Source: Paraescarpia echinospica (lineage: Eukaryota; Annelida; Polychaeta; Sabellida; Siboglinidae). From it: 64,000 nt of DNA. The notes below the pieces were generated by a model that saw only the letters and a list, made by a program, of their open reading frames with translations, was not told the DNA's origin and did not search any database. Positions 1 through 13,375 of this stretch are shown piece by piece; the first letter of the stretch is position 1; every line of letters starts with the position of its first letter. The stretch covers positions 2,273,338-2,337,337 of the forward strand of contig CM034544.1 in assembly GCA_020002185.1 (NCBI GenBank), written 5' to 3'. Position numbers and translations under genes: made by a program.

Positions 1-3000
1 ACTCATTGGAATACCTATTAAACTGAACACCATTACGACATATTTAGGAAGCGTTCAGCCACGCTGCAACCACTCCGCGAACACTGTTCGTATACCTGTC
101 CATTACAGTATATTATCAGGCTTATGCATTAACACAGCTGAGTGAACTGGAGCAACGCGTAGGCCTAGTGAACGAAATTACCCAAGATGCAACACACAGC
201 AAGAGGATTGGAACACGGAATATTGCTCCTGTAAATCCGATTTGTGTTGTAAACGACAGCTTTGTGTAAGTACTATCGATGTCAATCAATGAAGAGACGA
301 GTGCTTATGATCAGTCGCTCGCACTGATACGAACAAAGCACTGGTCGCTGTTGGTATCACATTCACCCGTCAAAGTATGCATATCGCTGTTTCCGGCGAA
401 TACAAGGAAAACTTAGTGCTTAGGCCTATATATGTTTATTTCACCTTCGATGATGTTGGCATTGTGGCCCCATATGGGGCTAATCATGGGTCATTATTTT
501 GCCCTTCAAGATATGTACAATATCTGCATGTTTATCAAACCTAACGAAAGCTGTTATATGATCGGATATACTGTAAATCATGGCTTCCAATGGATGTCAC
601 CATCAAAATGTAATAACGTACTGCAAACTTTATTAAACTGTGATGTGGCCAGTGTTCACCAATTGGGTCGAGGGCGTCAGAATCACTGTGTCGAAACGTA
701 GTAATTCCCTAGGGTACCCCGCTAGTGGGGCATCGTTGCAAAATTGATATTAATGCACGCAAACTACTGTCATTAATCGATCCTTCCGTCTACCTGTTGT
801 CGCCAAGCCGGTTATTGTCACCAAGCCGGCTACTGGTTAGAATACAATGGCTAATCGTCATAATATGATGCCACGTCATGAAATAGAAAAGGCAGCCCCG
901 TATATTTAACGACCCGACCCATGTACGATTCAATTAATCTCCTACAGTCGTCTCTCTCTGTCTAGGATACAACCGTAATACATACGAACTAGCACAATGC
1001 GGCTTCTGGCGTTCAAAGTTATGATACTATCGTCACTTGGGAACATAGCGCGAGGTAAGATAATATATGCGTTGCTCAGTGTGAAGGATATATGTGTTTT
1101 AATCTACGCATCTGTAATTCAGAGTTCTCCACGTAAGTTGACGCCAAAAATGCATAACTTAGTATGGACGATATACGTGATTTTTTTTACCTTTTAGAGG
1201 CTTTCGTCGGTGTAGCACACCAAATCCTTCAGTACATGTAACGCATGACGTCATCGTACATGTGAGATAGTTCGTAATAATTTCCCCTCGTCTCGACTGA
1301 TTGGTGTTCTGGCATTTCTGGTCCATATGGCTTATTTAATTTGTAATGTTCTTCTGTTGGCTTCAATTGCTTAGAAATGAACTATCGTGAAGAATGTTTA
1401 GCCATGTTTTAGATATTGGTTATTAACAGTAATGTAACTTAGTGGTATCATCCTGTAGTCTCATGTGACCATGGATATGTGCCCTGGTATCGATGACCAG
1501 TTTGTAGCGCAGCGTCTGTTGTGGTTGTAGTGCCCGATTCGTGAAAGACAATCCATGTGGCTTGAAGGCGCTCTCTGCTCTGTTTTCAACCTGGCTGTTT
1601 TTTGCCGCCGCTGCGTTTTTCCCCACTCCTCTAGCGAGTCCTGTGTTTTGTTCCTGCCACCTTGTGGAAATCGATCTTCAGCAAGTTCCAACCAGTTGTC
1701 AACATCCATGTCAAAAATATACAAAAAGGAGAAAATACCGTTATTCATCTTACCATCCCCTCAGCTTATACCTAAAAAAGTCGTTTAGGTTGAAAGCAAA
1801 GAAACCCATAGCAAGATTAACGGGCAACTTGTTGTATTGCGTTTACATATGACACTCAATTACGGCAAAGCTATCCCACAAATGCGTCACCTTCATTGTA
1901 TTTAGAATTTATCAATGGAATAACTGAGTTTCTATAAATGTAATATTTAACTGCGGTAAATTGCTAAATGTGTCTCAGTAAAAAACTGTGCACGTCTTAT
2001 TTGTGATTTATTATCTGGAACATTGAGTATATCATTGTAAGTTGACGACGAGAAATACTGTTAGTACTCTGAGAAAACTTACTACATTTGTCTAATTCAT
2101 AAAACTGTGCACGTCTTATTCGTTATTCGTTATCTTAAGCTTTGAGTTTATTGCCGTTATGCTTATGAGAGGAACATGTCGTCAAATTTCACAATGCTAT
2201 AGGCCGCTGGTGAAAGTGTTCAAAAGTTAGAGTAATGTATGGATAATCAATGAAAGCAGACAATACGGAGATACACTTCTCTTACATAGTCCAGTAGAAA
2301 TCAGCACATTGTTTACCAAACCCGGACATTTTGGTTAACAATCCAATTTTTGTTTTAAGATGACTAGTAGTGTTTCCTGGACTTCAAAAAAAAAAAAAAA
2401 AAATCAACCCTGGGGAACCTCGATTTTTTCATGAACAATATACGTACCCTGTCAGTCGCTTTTTGCAGCATTTTCTTTTTATTGGCTGTCCATACATAAG
2501 TGCAAATGGGTTTTGGCGCACTGACTTCCACTGGCCAGCAAGTTAATGGTTAGGATACTTGTGTTGATTTGTATCTTATATATCCATTAACTCGTTAATA
2601 TAAGAAATCAAGTGTTTGCCACAAGATTAGATCTTACCATTGTGTACCAAAAGGTAATGTTTTAAAATCCAAACACGATCGATAATATCACATATATATT
2701 AATTGCACTAAAATTCGTACTATTTAATAGAACAAACCGTTTTCGTAAACCTCCTCAATACATTATACACAATGGATATATATTCTAAATAAATAACAGC
2801 TATTGTATTAATAACTTGCTTACAGATTGTTAGAAAAGTTGTAATAAATTTATGTAATTATTGTTACGGATTATTATGCATTTGTGCTTGAGCGATTTGA
2901 AAATGTGCGGTATGGTAAGCCAAACATGACATTCTTCATACTTTTGTAGCCAAGGCGTAACGGTAGACCTTGGTTAATTTATCAGTGAAAAATTCAGAGT

Positions 3001-3150
3001 TAGTAAGATAGTATTTTAGATCCGAAATCTCTGTTTGAGTAATTATATAAAGTAAAGTTAGCAACTGTTGTTGAACATATTACCCATAATTATAGTACAC
3101 AAAGGCATATTGTGAAGATTGCCTAGATAATAATCATACATCTTTTTCAG
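1..3150. other. Outer part of left arm, no recognised gene
   Basis: About 3.1 kb, AT-rich from 1850 onward, with only short open frames on both strands (under about 105 codons) and none that I recognise. An overlapping set of frames at 1423-1852 is open on both strands and is conserved in the other arm, but the whole arm is conserved there, so this says nothing about coding. A homopolymer A-run lies at 2386-2402. Confidence 0.6.
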
Positions 3151-4913
3151 GAACGGGTCACTGACATGGAGCAAATTGTCATTTGTCAAGAAGGTGGGGG
3201 TGGCTTAATGGTTAAACTTAGAAAGAAAGGGATAGATTCGTTGGTGGCGGTGTCAAAAATACGAGGTGATGGGTTGGTTGAACATTTCAATAATGCAGGT
3301 GATCATTATGTATATGACAATTGTGGAATGACTTACACTGCCTCAAAAAATGTGACTAAATCATCTCAGGCAACAAACCAGGTTGTTGAATCAGAATGTA
3401 TGCCAACTCGTACGACCTCGAGAGGTTACGATTATCAAACTGCCTGTCGCATCAAACAGGACAACATTGATCTGGCCTAATTCCTGACTTTTCTGCGAAG
3501 TCACAACCCATTTTCCACCGACAGTGACGAGCACCTGCAAAATGTTGCTACTGGGGTCATAGCTGATGAGAGAGTCGATGTAGACCAAGCTGTGGATATT
3601 GGAATGAAAATCCACCAGTAGAGCACAGATCAGAAGTACGGAGACATAGTTATCAGGAAGTCAGACCAAGTCAAAACCTTCGCAGATATGAGGAAAACCG
3701 TCAAACTGAAAGATGGAAAAGAAGTGCGCATGTTATCGACGGAGTTGTACCAGAGACTATTGGCCAGGGCACATACTTCTGGACCACCTGATCGTAGTGT
3801 CGTCTCACATGAGCTAGCAGCCGTAGCCCCAGCTATATTCCACGAAAATGATGCAATGCAAAGGCCAGTGAAGTCTAAATTAGTTTCATACATCACCACC
3901 CTCGATGCTATGTTGTCTGCAATGATGAAATTGACCTCAAAGCCACAGTTGTGGATGGATGTGCCGTTCTCCATCAGATACTCTGGCCAAAGACAGGTAC
4001 CTTTCATGAAGTGTTTTCATCTTATGTAATTATGTTCTACACTTGGCAGCACACGTTAGGGCTTGGTTCGTAGTGTTCTACAGCTATGAAGTGCTCATGA
4101 CCAAGGCACCCGAACAGAAGCGACGTAAATTGGGCAAGATCCTTTCCGCTGATGTGTTGGTTGGACGTAACACTCCAGTGCCTTCAGACAACAGTAGTTT
4201 TCTTTCAAACAAGTACAACAAACAGCAACTCATTAATCTCCTCTCTACTTACCTGCTGACAGAAGGTGTCGAGGAGCGTCACGCTGGCGAGGAAGGAGAT
4301 GTGGATAGTGTATCATATAAGTTGCAGAATCCCACGAGAACGTATGTATCCGTTGTGATGATACATATCTGCTTGTAATTCTGGTTTACCATGCGCCTAA
4401 CAAGTCTACGATTTACATGCATACCAAGCAAAAACTAATCAGTATCAGCGGAGTTCAACATACTCTCGGAAAGGAGATGTGTAAGTGCTTGCCATTTGCA
4501 CACGCTATGTCCGGCTGTGATGCAACGCCAGTTATCTGTGGTATTAGCAAAGTCAAACACATGAAAGTTCTAGGATCTTCAACAGAGCAGAGAAAATCCG
4601 TTGCCATATTCGGCAGTAACACTGCATCGAGCGCCGACATTGCAACAGCTGGGGAGCGGTATTTGGTTTCGCTTTACACCAAAAGCAACTGAAATGTAAG
4701 TTTCGACGATCTACGATACATGCACATAATTTCTTCAAAGTATGTTGCCATTGAAAGAATGCCGCCGACAAGTCGAGCATGTTACTTCCATTCACTCAGA
4801 GTGCACCTACAGGTTTCTACTTGGGTTAATCTGAAGAAGGTATTGGACAGAAAGAAATATGGCTTCCACTGTTACGCTCAATTCTCTCGGTCACTGCATG
4901 TCGCTGGAATCAG
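3151..4913 (+). pseudogene. Decayed copy of a multicopy invertebrate gene family (HAMSGCD / PPTSRACYFHS motifs)
   Basis: The coding relic opens at a good splice acceptor (polypyrimidine tract then CAG ending at 3150) and runs to a possible donor at 4913/4914. Recognisable blocks in order are: a start around MEQIVICQEGGGG; a block with VIRKSDQVKTFADMRKTVK and ELYQRLLARAHTSGPPDRS; EQKRRKLGK and NKQQLINLLS; LPFAHAMSGCDA; and IERMPPTSRACYFHSLRVH. These match a large, functionally uncharacterised family repeated many times in mollusc, cnidarian and other invertebrate genomes; the usual motif is HAMSGCDTTS. The reading frame is broken by in-frame stops at 3478-3480, 3619-3621 and 4690-4692 and by frameshifts near 3950, 4055 and 4340. 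The family assignment comes from memory of its motifs and its function is unknown. The LINE lies immediately downstream in opposite orientation. Confidence 0.8.
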
Positions 4914-4999
4914 GTATACACAGCTGTCTGTTTGTTTTTTTGGTCCAATGTATTTCCAGAACTTTGTTTTGCTGCTTAACCCAGAGTATATCCAACACT

Positions 5000-5053
5000 A
5001 GATTTAACAAGATTTAACAAGATTGCCATCCAGAGAATTAACTCTAGATGGCA
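5000..5053 (-). other. LINE 3' hairpin and tandem tail (left copy)
   Basis: A 12-bp stem with one G-U pair and a 6-nt loop (5024-5053; arms TGCCATC.AGAG and CTCT.GATGGCA as read on the minus strand) lies just before the element's end. It is followed by two and a half copies of a 10-bp unit, TCTTGTTAAA on the element strand (5000-5023). CR1- and L2-like elements commonly end in a stem-loop plus short tandem repeats that the RT recognises, so this is probably the 3' recognition structure. Confidence 0.75.
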
Positions 5054-5137
5054 GGTGGACAAGGAAGCCCTTTGGCTTATCGAGAGTCCAACCCTTTTAT
5101 CTACATATATCCAGCCCTTCTGAGGTATGTGTCGATT

Positions 5138-7162
5138 TTATTTTTTAAACATATTCACACTACTAGCACCCACACAATCATCAGATAATCTGTTCCATTC
5201 ATTCACAGTCCTTTGTAAAAATGAGAACTTTCTCACGTCTAATCTACACTGCTCCTTTACTAATGTAACTTCATGTCCTCTAGTCTTTCTATCTTTCTTA
5301 ACTGAAAAAAACATATTTCTATCAATATTTTCATAACCATTCAATATTTTAAACACTTCTATCTGATCTCCTCTCAATCTCCTGGTCTCTAGTGTTGTAA
5401 AACCACATTCTTTTAGGCGTTTTTCATAACTAAGATCCCTCAGTTTTGGTATCATTTTAGTCGCTCTCTTCTGTACTCTTTCTAGCATATCTATGTCCTT
5501 CTTGCGGTATGGCCTCCACGCTTGTATACAATATTCTAAATGAGGCCTAACTATTGTTTTGTACAGCGGTATTATTAGTTCTTTTTCTTTATATGCTATA
5601 TTTCGCCTAATCAATCCAAGGATTTGATTTCCTTTTGAAGCTGCAATTCCACACTGCTCTGAAACCTTCATGTCAGCACTAATTGTCAGCCCTAAGTCTT
5701 TTTCTTTTACAGTAGTACTTAGTACAGTTCCCCCCATTGTATATTCTACATATTCGTTCCCATGTCCTGTGTGAAGGCATTTACATTTCCCAAAATTGAA
5801 CAACATTTGCCACTTTTCAGACCATTTGATCAACCTGTCAAGATCATCTTGTAAATGCTGTCTATCCCCATCACTTTTAATCCTTCTAAACACTTTTGTA
5901 TCATCTGCAAATTCCAACACCTTGCTAGCTATATCATCGTCCAAATCGTTTATATATATTAAGAATAATATAGGTCCCAGTACTGATCCCTGTGGAACCC
6001 CACTCAAAACTGATTTCCAGTTTGAAGCCTCCCCATCAACAACTACCCGTTGTCTTCTGTCAATCAGCCATTTTTCTATCCAGTTAATTATACCATTTCC
6101 TATGCCATGGGCTTTTAGTTTAAGCAGTAATTTCTGATGTGGCACTTTGTCGAAAGCTTTTTGAAAATCTAAGTAGATGATATCTACTGGTGATCCATCA
6201 TCTACCCACTTAGTGATATCTTCCAAAAAACATAACATATTTGTTAAGAATGACCTCGCTTTTAGAAACCCATGTTGAGATGGGTTTATCAAGTTATGTT
6301 TAACAAGAAAATCCACCATGTGATCTTTAATTAGTCTTTTTAATAATTTACAAATCACTGATGTTAAACTAACTGGTCTATAATTATTTGACTTGTTTCT
6401 CGAACCTTTTTTAAATAACGGTATAATGTTTGCTTCTTTCCATTCTAAAGGAACCATTCCCTCTTCTAATGACAAGTTGAAAACTGTTGCAAGCGGTATG
6501 TTAATTTGTTCTACAATTTCCAATAGTAGTTTGGGTGGAATACCATCCACTCCAGGTGATTTATTATCCTTCATAGCCCTAATTTTCTTAGCTACCATTT
6601 CTGGGGTTACAATTAACTGTCTTAAATAGTCTGATTCTGCCCCCTTAAACTTAGCCTCTGGTACTGGCAGTGAACTAGTGTCTTCTCTGGTAAACACTGA
6701 ACTAAAATACTCATTTAGGTCTTCCGCCATTAAGAATCCTTCTGATATTATATTTCCAGCACTATCTTCTAGAGGACCGACCTTATCCTGAACTTTCTGT
6801 TTGCTTCGAACATACGCATACAAACTCTTGCTGTCATGTTTTATATTACAAGCTAATTTATGTTCATAGCTTCTCTTTGAATTTCTAATTTCAGCTGTAG
6901 CTTGGTTTAGTGCTTCTTTATAAATGTTGTAGTCTTCGTCATTTCCAGTACGTCTATATGACTTCCACACCATTTGTTTATACTTAATTTTTCTAATGGC
7001 TTCTTTCGATAAGTATTTCTTTCTGGTCCGTTTCCCTTGTTTTTTGAAGGGAACAAATTTATCTACGATGCACTCTATTTCATTCTTTAGTACATTTGTC
7101 ATATCCAGACTAAATGTCAGACCATGTCTGTTAAACATACCCTGTTGTTCTTGGAAGTCCAC
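5138..7162 (-). CDS. LINE reverse transcriptase, left-arm copy, C-terminus frameshifted
   Basis: A 674-codon open frame encoding the RT and C-terminal part of a LINE ORF2, which would copy element RNA into DNA at a nicked target. In order: a basic N-terminal region (about 40-65), NKSPGVDGIPP (about 200-210), NNYRPVSL (about 259-266), LDFQKAFDKV with the first catalytic Asp (about 331-340), GVPQGSVLGP (about 388-397) and FADDTK with the catalytic Asp pair (about 418-423). The RT core looks intact. The frame ends early because of an extra T in a run of six at 5141-5146; the right-arm copy has five and continues about a dozen codons further. The first codon at 7162 is GTG and the frame is open upstream of it, so this is not a natural start; the element is 5'-truncated and lacks the endonuclease. 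Confidence 0.85.
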   Translation of the reverse strand: MDFQEQQGMFNRHGLTFSLDMTNVLKNEIECIVDKFVPFKKQGKRTRKKYLSKEAIRKIKYKQMVWKSYRRTGNDEDYNIYKEALNQATAEIRNSKRSYEHKLACNIKHDSKSLYAYVRSKQKVQDKVGPLEDSAGNIISEGFLMAEDLNEYFSSVFTREDTSSLPVPEAKFKGAESDYLRQLIVTPEMVAKKIRAMKDNKSPGVDGIPPKLLLEIVEQINIPLATVFNLSLEEGMVPLEWKEANIIPLFKKGSRNKSNNYRPVSLTSVICKLLKRLIKDHMVDFLVKHNLINPSQHGFLKARSFLTNMLCFLEDITKWVDDGSPVDIIYLDFQKAFDKVPHQKLLLKLKAHGIGNGIINWIEKWLIDRRQRVVVDGEASNWKSVLSGVPQGSVLGPILFLIYINDLDDDIASKVLEFADDTKVFRRIKSDGDRQHLQDDLDRLIKWSEKWQMLFNFGKCKCLHTGHGNEYVEYTMGGTVLSTTVKEKDLGLTISADMKVSEQCGIAASKGNQILGLIRRNIAYKEKELIIPLYKTIVRPHLEYCIQAWRPYRKKDIDMLERVQKRATKMIPKLRDLSYEKRLKECGFTTLETRRLRGDQIEVFKILNGYENIDRNMFFSVKKDRKTRGHEVTLVKEQCRLDVRKFSFLQRTVNEWNRLSDDCVGASSVNMFKK

Positions 7163-7279
7163 TTTCCTGTTGACTGCAGATATTGCGGCGACGGCATGAG
7201 ACCGATGCAGGTGTGGTCGCAGAGGCTCTTTCCTCCTTCTATGTCATTGGCAAACCAGTGGCATAGAGATAGCACCTTT

Positions 7280-7428
<149 letters not shown>

Positions 7429-8720
7429 GTGGCCGATATTAAGTGGTCAGGAGAAGTGAATAATGGTCATGGTGATAACTGTTATCTTTCGTTTGTTACT
7501 CCACGTTTTGACGGTAAGCCAGACTTTAGAAATATATCCCCCGTTGTGCGATCAACAGCCGGCGATGTTCTTGTATTATTTATGAAGACAAATTTCTGTG
7601 ATCACACTCGAATGCGAATGTAAATATTTGATGGTCGCATTCGAATGCGAATGTTTGGTGGTTGCGTCTAAATGCGAATGTTTGTATGTGTTACGCCTAG
7701 TGTAGGGCTGTAGGCCTATATGTACATTGTTGAGTGTGAAATAAAAAAAAAAATTAAGATACATATTTTAAATAATGACATACAAATTACAAACTCGATA
7801 TTTATTCTCAAAACTTGTCTACGAATGTAAAGCAAACATTGTCTATAGGCTACAGAAAGTTAGATGAGCATTACATTAAGTTTCAATGTTACAACAGATT
7901 GTTCACTCGAGGGATGAAGCAGCTTCACCGAGCTTTTGTTTGCATTGGTAATCATTAACTGACTACACTTTGGAGGAATCATGGCTTCTTTGGTGCTAGC
8001 CCAGATGTTTACACGCAGGTGATATTGGAACAGTGTGATTGCTGCCTGTCCAAATGGATTCAATGGTCCTTTGAAGCTTAGTCCTCTGCCAAAACCCATT
8101 TTCACACAAGACTAATGGGACAGGCCTCGATGGCTTCCCATTCATGCAGTGATTAATTGCTGGGTAATGTTTGACCAGTGCTTCATCTTATAATACCAGC
8201 TTTAGTTAGTGGCTACCTGCACACCTCTGACCTTATGACTCACAGACGTGTGACACAAATATGCCATACGGGTCTGTTAACGGTTGTAATGCAGATTAAT
8301 TAAGTTTGCATTGTTCTCTCCTGTTGTATAATATTGAGCAGTACTGAGCACATTTCACAAAGAGCTGACTTAGAAAATGGATACGCAAGTATCATATAGA
8401 CTGTATTCTTTGATTGCTACTGATCACTTTTAGGGGACAAGTTGAGAATGGGAACAAATGGTTACAAGATAAATTACAATATAATATTAAAGCGCATGTC
8501 AATAGTGAAATAAAATAAAATCACGCGAATAATGTGTATAAGTTCAGACGTGACTTAATTCACTTAATTGTAATTGTCTTTTACTTTAATTAAGTAACTT
8601 ATTTTATGATCGTAATTTAATTAATTGAATTCATTAGATTGATCTGGATTAATTTATTATAGTGCAATAGTTCCACAGGAAATTAATTCTTAAATACGTT
8701 AAACAACAAGTAGACTCGAG
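7429..8720. other. Spacer segment without recognised gene
   Basis: Short open frames at 7429-7623 (plus) and 7860-8105 (minus, 81 codons) look somewhat protein-like but match no family I know, and neither has supporting splice or neighbour evidence. A cluster of CATTCG/CGAATG motifs lies at 7604-7690. The 8580-8690 part is very AT-rich with several TTAATTAA-like words, just before the 42-bp minisatellite. Confidence 0.5.
7604..7690. repeat. Cluster of CATTCG/CGAATGCG palindromic words
   Basis: Repeated words of the form CGCATTCGAATGCG and ATGCGAATG spaced 20-35 bp apart. A second, denser cluster of the same words lies at about 10580-10690, on the other side of the 42-bp minisatellite. Confidence 0.7.
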
Positions 8721-10530
8721 CAAAACACTCAACAGTAGCGTAGGCCCTACTTACTACACATACAAAAGACTCAACAGTAGCGTAGGCCCTACTTACTACA
8801 CATACAAAACACTCAACAGTAGCGTAGGCCCTACTTACTACACATACAAAACACTCAACAGTAGCGTAGGCCCTACTTACTACACATACAAAACACTCAA
8901 CAGTAGCGTAGGTCCTACTTACTACACATACAAAACACTCAACAGTAGCGTAGGCCCTACTTACTACACATACAAAACACTCAACAGTAGCGTAGGCCCT
9001 ACTTACTACACATACAAAACACTCAACAGTAGCGTAGGCCCTACTTACTACACATACAAAACACTCAACAGTAGCGTAGGCCCTACTTACTACACATACA
9101 AAACACTCAACAGTAGCGTAGGCCCTACTTACTACACATACAAAACACTCAACAGTAGCGTAGGCCCTACTTACTACACATACAAAACACTCAACAGTAG
9201 CGTAGGCCCTACTTACTACACATACAAAAGACTCAACAGTAGCGTAGGCCCTACTTACTACACATACAAAAGACTCAACAGTAGCGTAGGCCCTACTTAC
9301 TACACATACAAAAGACTCAACAGTAGCGTAGGCCCTACTTACTACACATACAAAACACTCAACAGTAGCGTAGGCCCTACTTACTACACATACAAAACAC
9401 TCAACAGTAGCGTAGGCCCTACTTACTACACATACAAAAGACTCAACAGTAGCGTAGGCCCTACTTACTACACATACAAAAGACTCAACAGTAGCGTAGG
9501 CCCTACTTACTACACATACAAAAGACTCAACAGTAGCGTAGGCCCTACTTACTACACATACAAAAGACTCAACAGTAGCGTAGGCCCTACTTACTACACA
9601 TACAAAAGACTCAACAGTAGCGTAGGCCCTACTTACTACACATACAAAAGACTCAACAGTAGCGTAGGCCCTACATACTACACATACAAAAGACTCAACA
9701 GTAGCGTAGGCCCTACTTACTACACATACAAAACACTCAACAGTAGCGTAGGCCCTACTTACTACACATACAAAACACTCAACAGTAGCGTAGGCCCTAC
9801 TTACTACACATACAAAAGACTCAACAGTAGCGTAGGCCCTACTTACTACACATACAAAACACTCAACAGTAGCGTAGGCCCTACTTACTACACATACAAA
9901 ACACTCAACAGTAGCGTAGGCCCTACTTACTACACATACAAAACACTCAACAGTAGCGTAGGCCCTACTTACTACACATACAAAAGACTCAACAGTAGCG
10001 TAGGCCCTACTTACTACACATACAAAAGACTCAACAGTAGCGTAGGCCCTACTTACTACACATACAAAACACTCAACAGTAGCGTAGGCCCTACTTACTA
10101 CACATACAAAACACTCAACAGTAGCGTAGGCCCTACTTACTACACATACAAAACACTCAACAGTAGCGTAGGCCCTACTTACTACACATACAAAAGACTC
10201 AGCAGTAGCGTAGGCCCTACTTACTACACATACAAAAGACTCAACAGTAGCGTAGGCCCTACTTACTACACATACAAAAGACTCAACAGTAGCGTAGGCC
10301 CTACTTACTACACATACAAAACACTCAACAGTAGCGTAGGCCCTACTTACTACACATACAAAAGACTCAACAGTAGCGTAGGCCCTACTTACTACACATA
10401 CAAAAGACTCAACAGTAGCGTAGGCCCTACTTACTACACATACAAAACACTCAACAGTAGCGTAGGCCCTACTTACTACACATACAAAACACTCAACAGT
10501 AGCGTAGGCCCTACTTACTACACATACAAA
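8721..10530. repeat. 42-bp minisatellite, about 43 units
   Basis: An almost perfect head-to-tail array (1810 bp, 43.1 periods) of a 42-bp unit containing CAGTAGCGTAGGCCCTACTT. Units differ mainly at one position (AAAACACTC versus AAAAGACTC), with a few singletons: T for C at about 8912, A for T at about 9675 and G for A at about 10202. Because 42 is a multiple of three, one minus-strand frame stays open throughout (8683-10548, 621 codons, repeating FVCVVSRAYATVE plus C or S), and one plus-strand frame is open as well but has no ATG. I read this as a non-coding minisatellite whose period happens to preserve frame. Confidence 0.93.
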
Positions 10531-10559
10531 TATTGTTGCAATACGCATTCGTTGAACAA

Positions 10560-10690
10560 ATGTGAACAGTCAAACGTTTGGCATTCGCATGCGAATGCGA
10601 ATGTTTAAGGTTCGCATTCGAATGCGAATGCGAATACGCTGAAAATTGAACTGTTGCATTCGAATGCGCATTCGTATGACATTAGCATTC
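10560..10690. repeat. Second cluster of CATTCG/CGAATG palindromic words
   Basis: Dense copies of GCATTCG and CGAATGCGAATG in both orientations, able to form many small hairpins. It matches the cluster at 7604-7690, so the two bracket the minisatellite and its AT-rich flank. Confidence 0.7.
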
Positions 10691-11332
10691 GTTAACAAGC
10701 CTCATTGATTTGTTTCTAGGGACTACCTGTATTGGGCAATGTTACAGCGTCAATATTTTTGAACTATTATTTCAGGGAACAGCGGAATGGTCAGCCGTCT
10801 CAGTATGGCCTAACATTTCAATGATTCGTAACGTTGATATCACTGTCAGCAGCAGAAGCCGTTCTGTGTGTTAGCGATATTTAACTGTTCATACGCTGAT
10901 ATTGTGGCAATTATAAATGTGTTTCCCAAGCGCCAAAGTCCATTAGCCTCTTTTTATGATCATTCGTTTCCGTGCACCAGAGGCCGCTGAACTACCAACT
11001 AACAATGCACAAAAAACAAAGGGTAGTTATTTCGAGATAATTATTTACGAAGGTGCGTATGTACTTTGCCATTCATCGGTGAACGATATGGAGACAAACT
11101 GTAGCGAAGTTAAAGAACCTCCAGATGTCGCCACTGTGAAGGGGATTAAAAATCAAAACGCTGTAGTGATGATAACTGCTCTCGGTTGTGAGTTGCTCCA
11201 AGGATGTAAGCCATGGGTATAAGCGATGACTTTGAAATTCGCACCTACTCTCCCCCAAAAACCACTTCACGTCACAGCAGAACTTCCGATATCCCAATAA
11301 CGCCGGAACGGATTCTAAACTGATGTGATTAT
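10691..11332. other. Segment upstream of the lectin exon, no recognised gene
   Basis: One 88-codon plus-strand frame begins at 10956 and ends at 11222; it matches nothing I recognise. It could hold an upstream exon of the lectin-domain gene that starts at 11479, but I see no domain or signal peptide that supports this. Confidence 0.4.
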
Positions 11333-11336
11333 TTGT

Positions 11337-11433
<97 letters not shown>
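11333..11433 (+). repeat. (GT)n microsatellite
   Basis: About 100 bp of GT with two GA interruptions. It ends about 45 bp before the lectin-domain exon and so probably lies in an upstream intron. Confidence 0.95.
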
Positions 11434-11435
<2 letters not shown>

Positions 11436-11478
11436 ATGGGTTTCAGTGCATCTGTGTATTTGATGTGTTTTAGCGCAG

Positions 11479-13375
<1,897 letters not shown>

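Larger units (their letters stand above)
1..6159 (+). repeat. Left arm of a giant inverted repeat
   Basis: This arm is matched in reverse complement by 16414-22570. Base 1 pairs with base 22570, and matched coordinates sum to 22570-22573 along the whole length, so only a few single-base indels separate the arms. Substitutions are a few per kb by eye (not computed). The largest visible difference is an A-run near 2386-2402 that is shorter and altered in the other arm. The match is still running at base 1 and may continue outside the window. On the inner side it stops only because the right arm meets an assembly gap. It contains a gene-poor outer part, a pseudogene and most of a LINE. Confidence 0.97.
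5000..7170 (-). mobile_element. 5'-truncated non-LTR retrotransposon (CR1/Rex1-like, Jockey superfamily)
   Basis: A LINE fragment in minus orientation. Its 3' end is well defined by a hairpin (5024-5053) followed by copies of a 10-bp tail unit (5000-5023). Its coding part is the reverse transcriptase frame at 5138-7162. No endonuclease motif is found upstream; after about 7170 the sequence becomes unrelated and enters a (CA)n tract, so the element is 5'-truncated, the usual outcome of incomplete target-primed reverse transcription. The 5' edge is approximate. The CR1/Rex1-like assignment rests on RT motifs and on the 3' hairpin plus short tandem tail instead of poly(A). Confidence 0.85.

Noticed and set aside
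1423..1852. Overlapping short frames on both strands, conserved in the other arm, one with a faint resemblance to a beta-sandwich domain
   Set aside because: Conservation is expected because the entire arm is duplicated; no motif is strong enough to name a family.
7860..8105. 81-codon minus-strand frame with protein-like composition as a host exon
   Set aside because: I recognise no family, and there is no partner exon or clear splice context.
8683..10548. 621-codon minus-strand open frame with a 14-residue repeat, as a repetitive protein
   Set aside because: It is the direct consequence of a 42-bp (3 x 14) minisatellite. A frame on the opposite strand is open too, the unit differences do not favour silent changes (the commonest swaps Cys and Ser), and there is no promoter, signal peptide or flanking exon.
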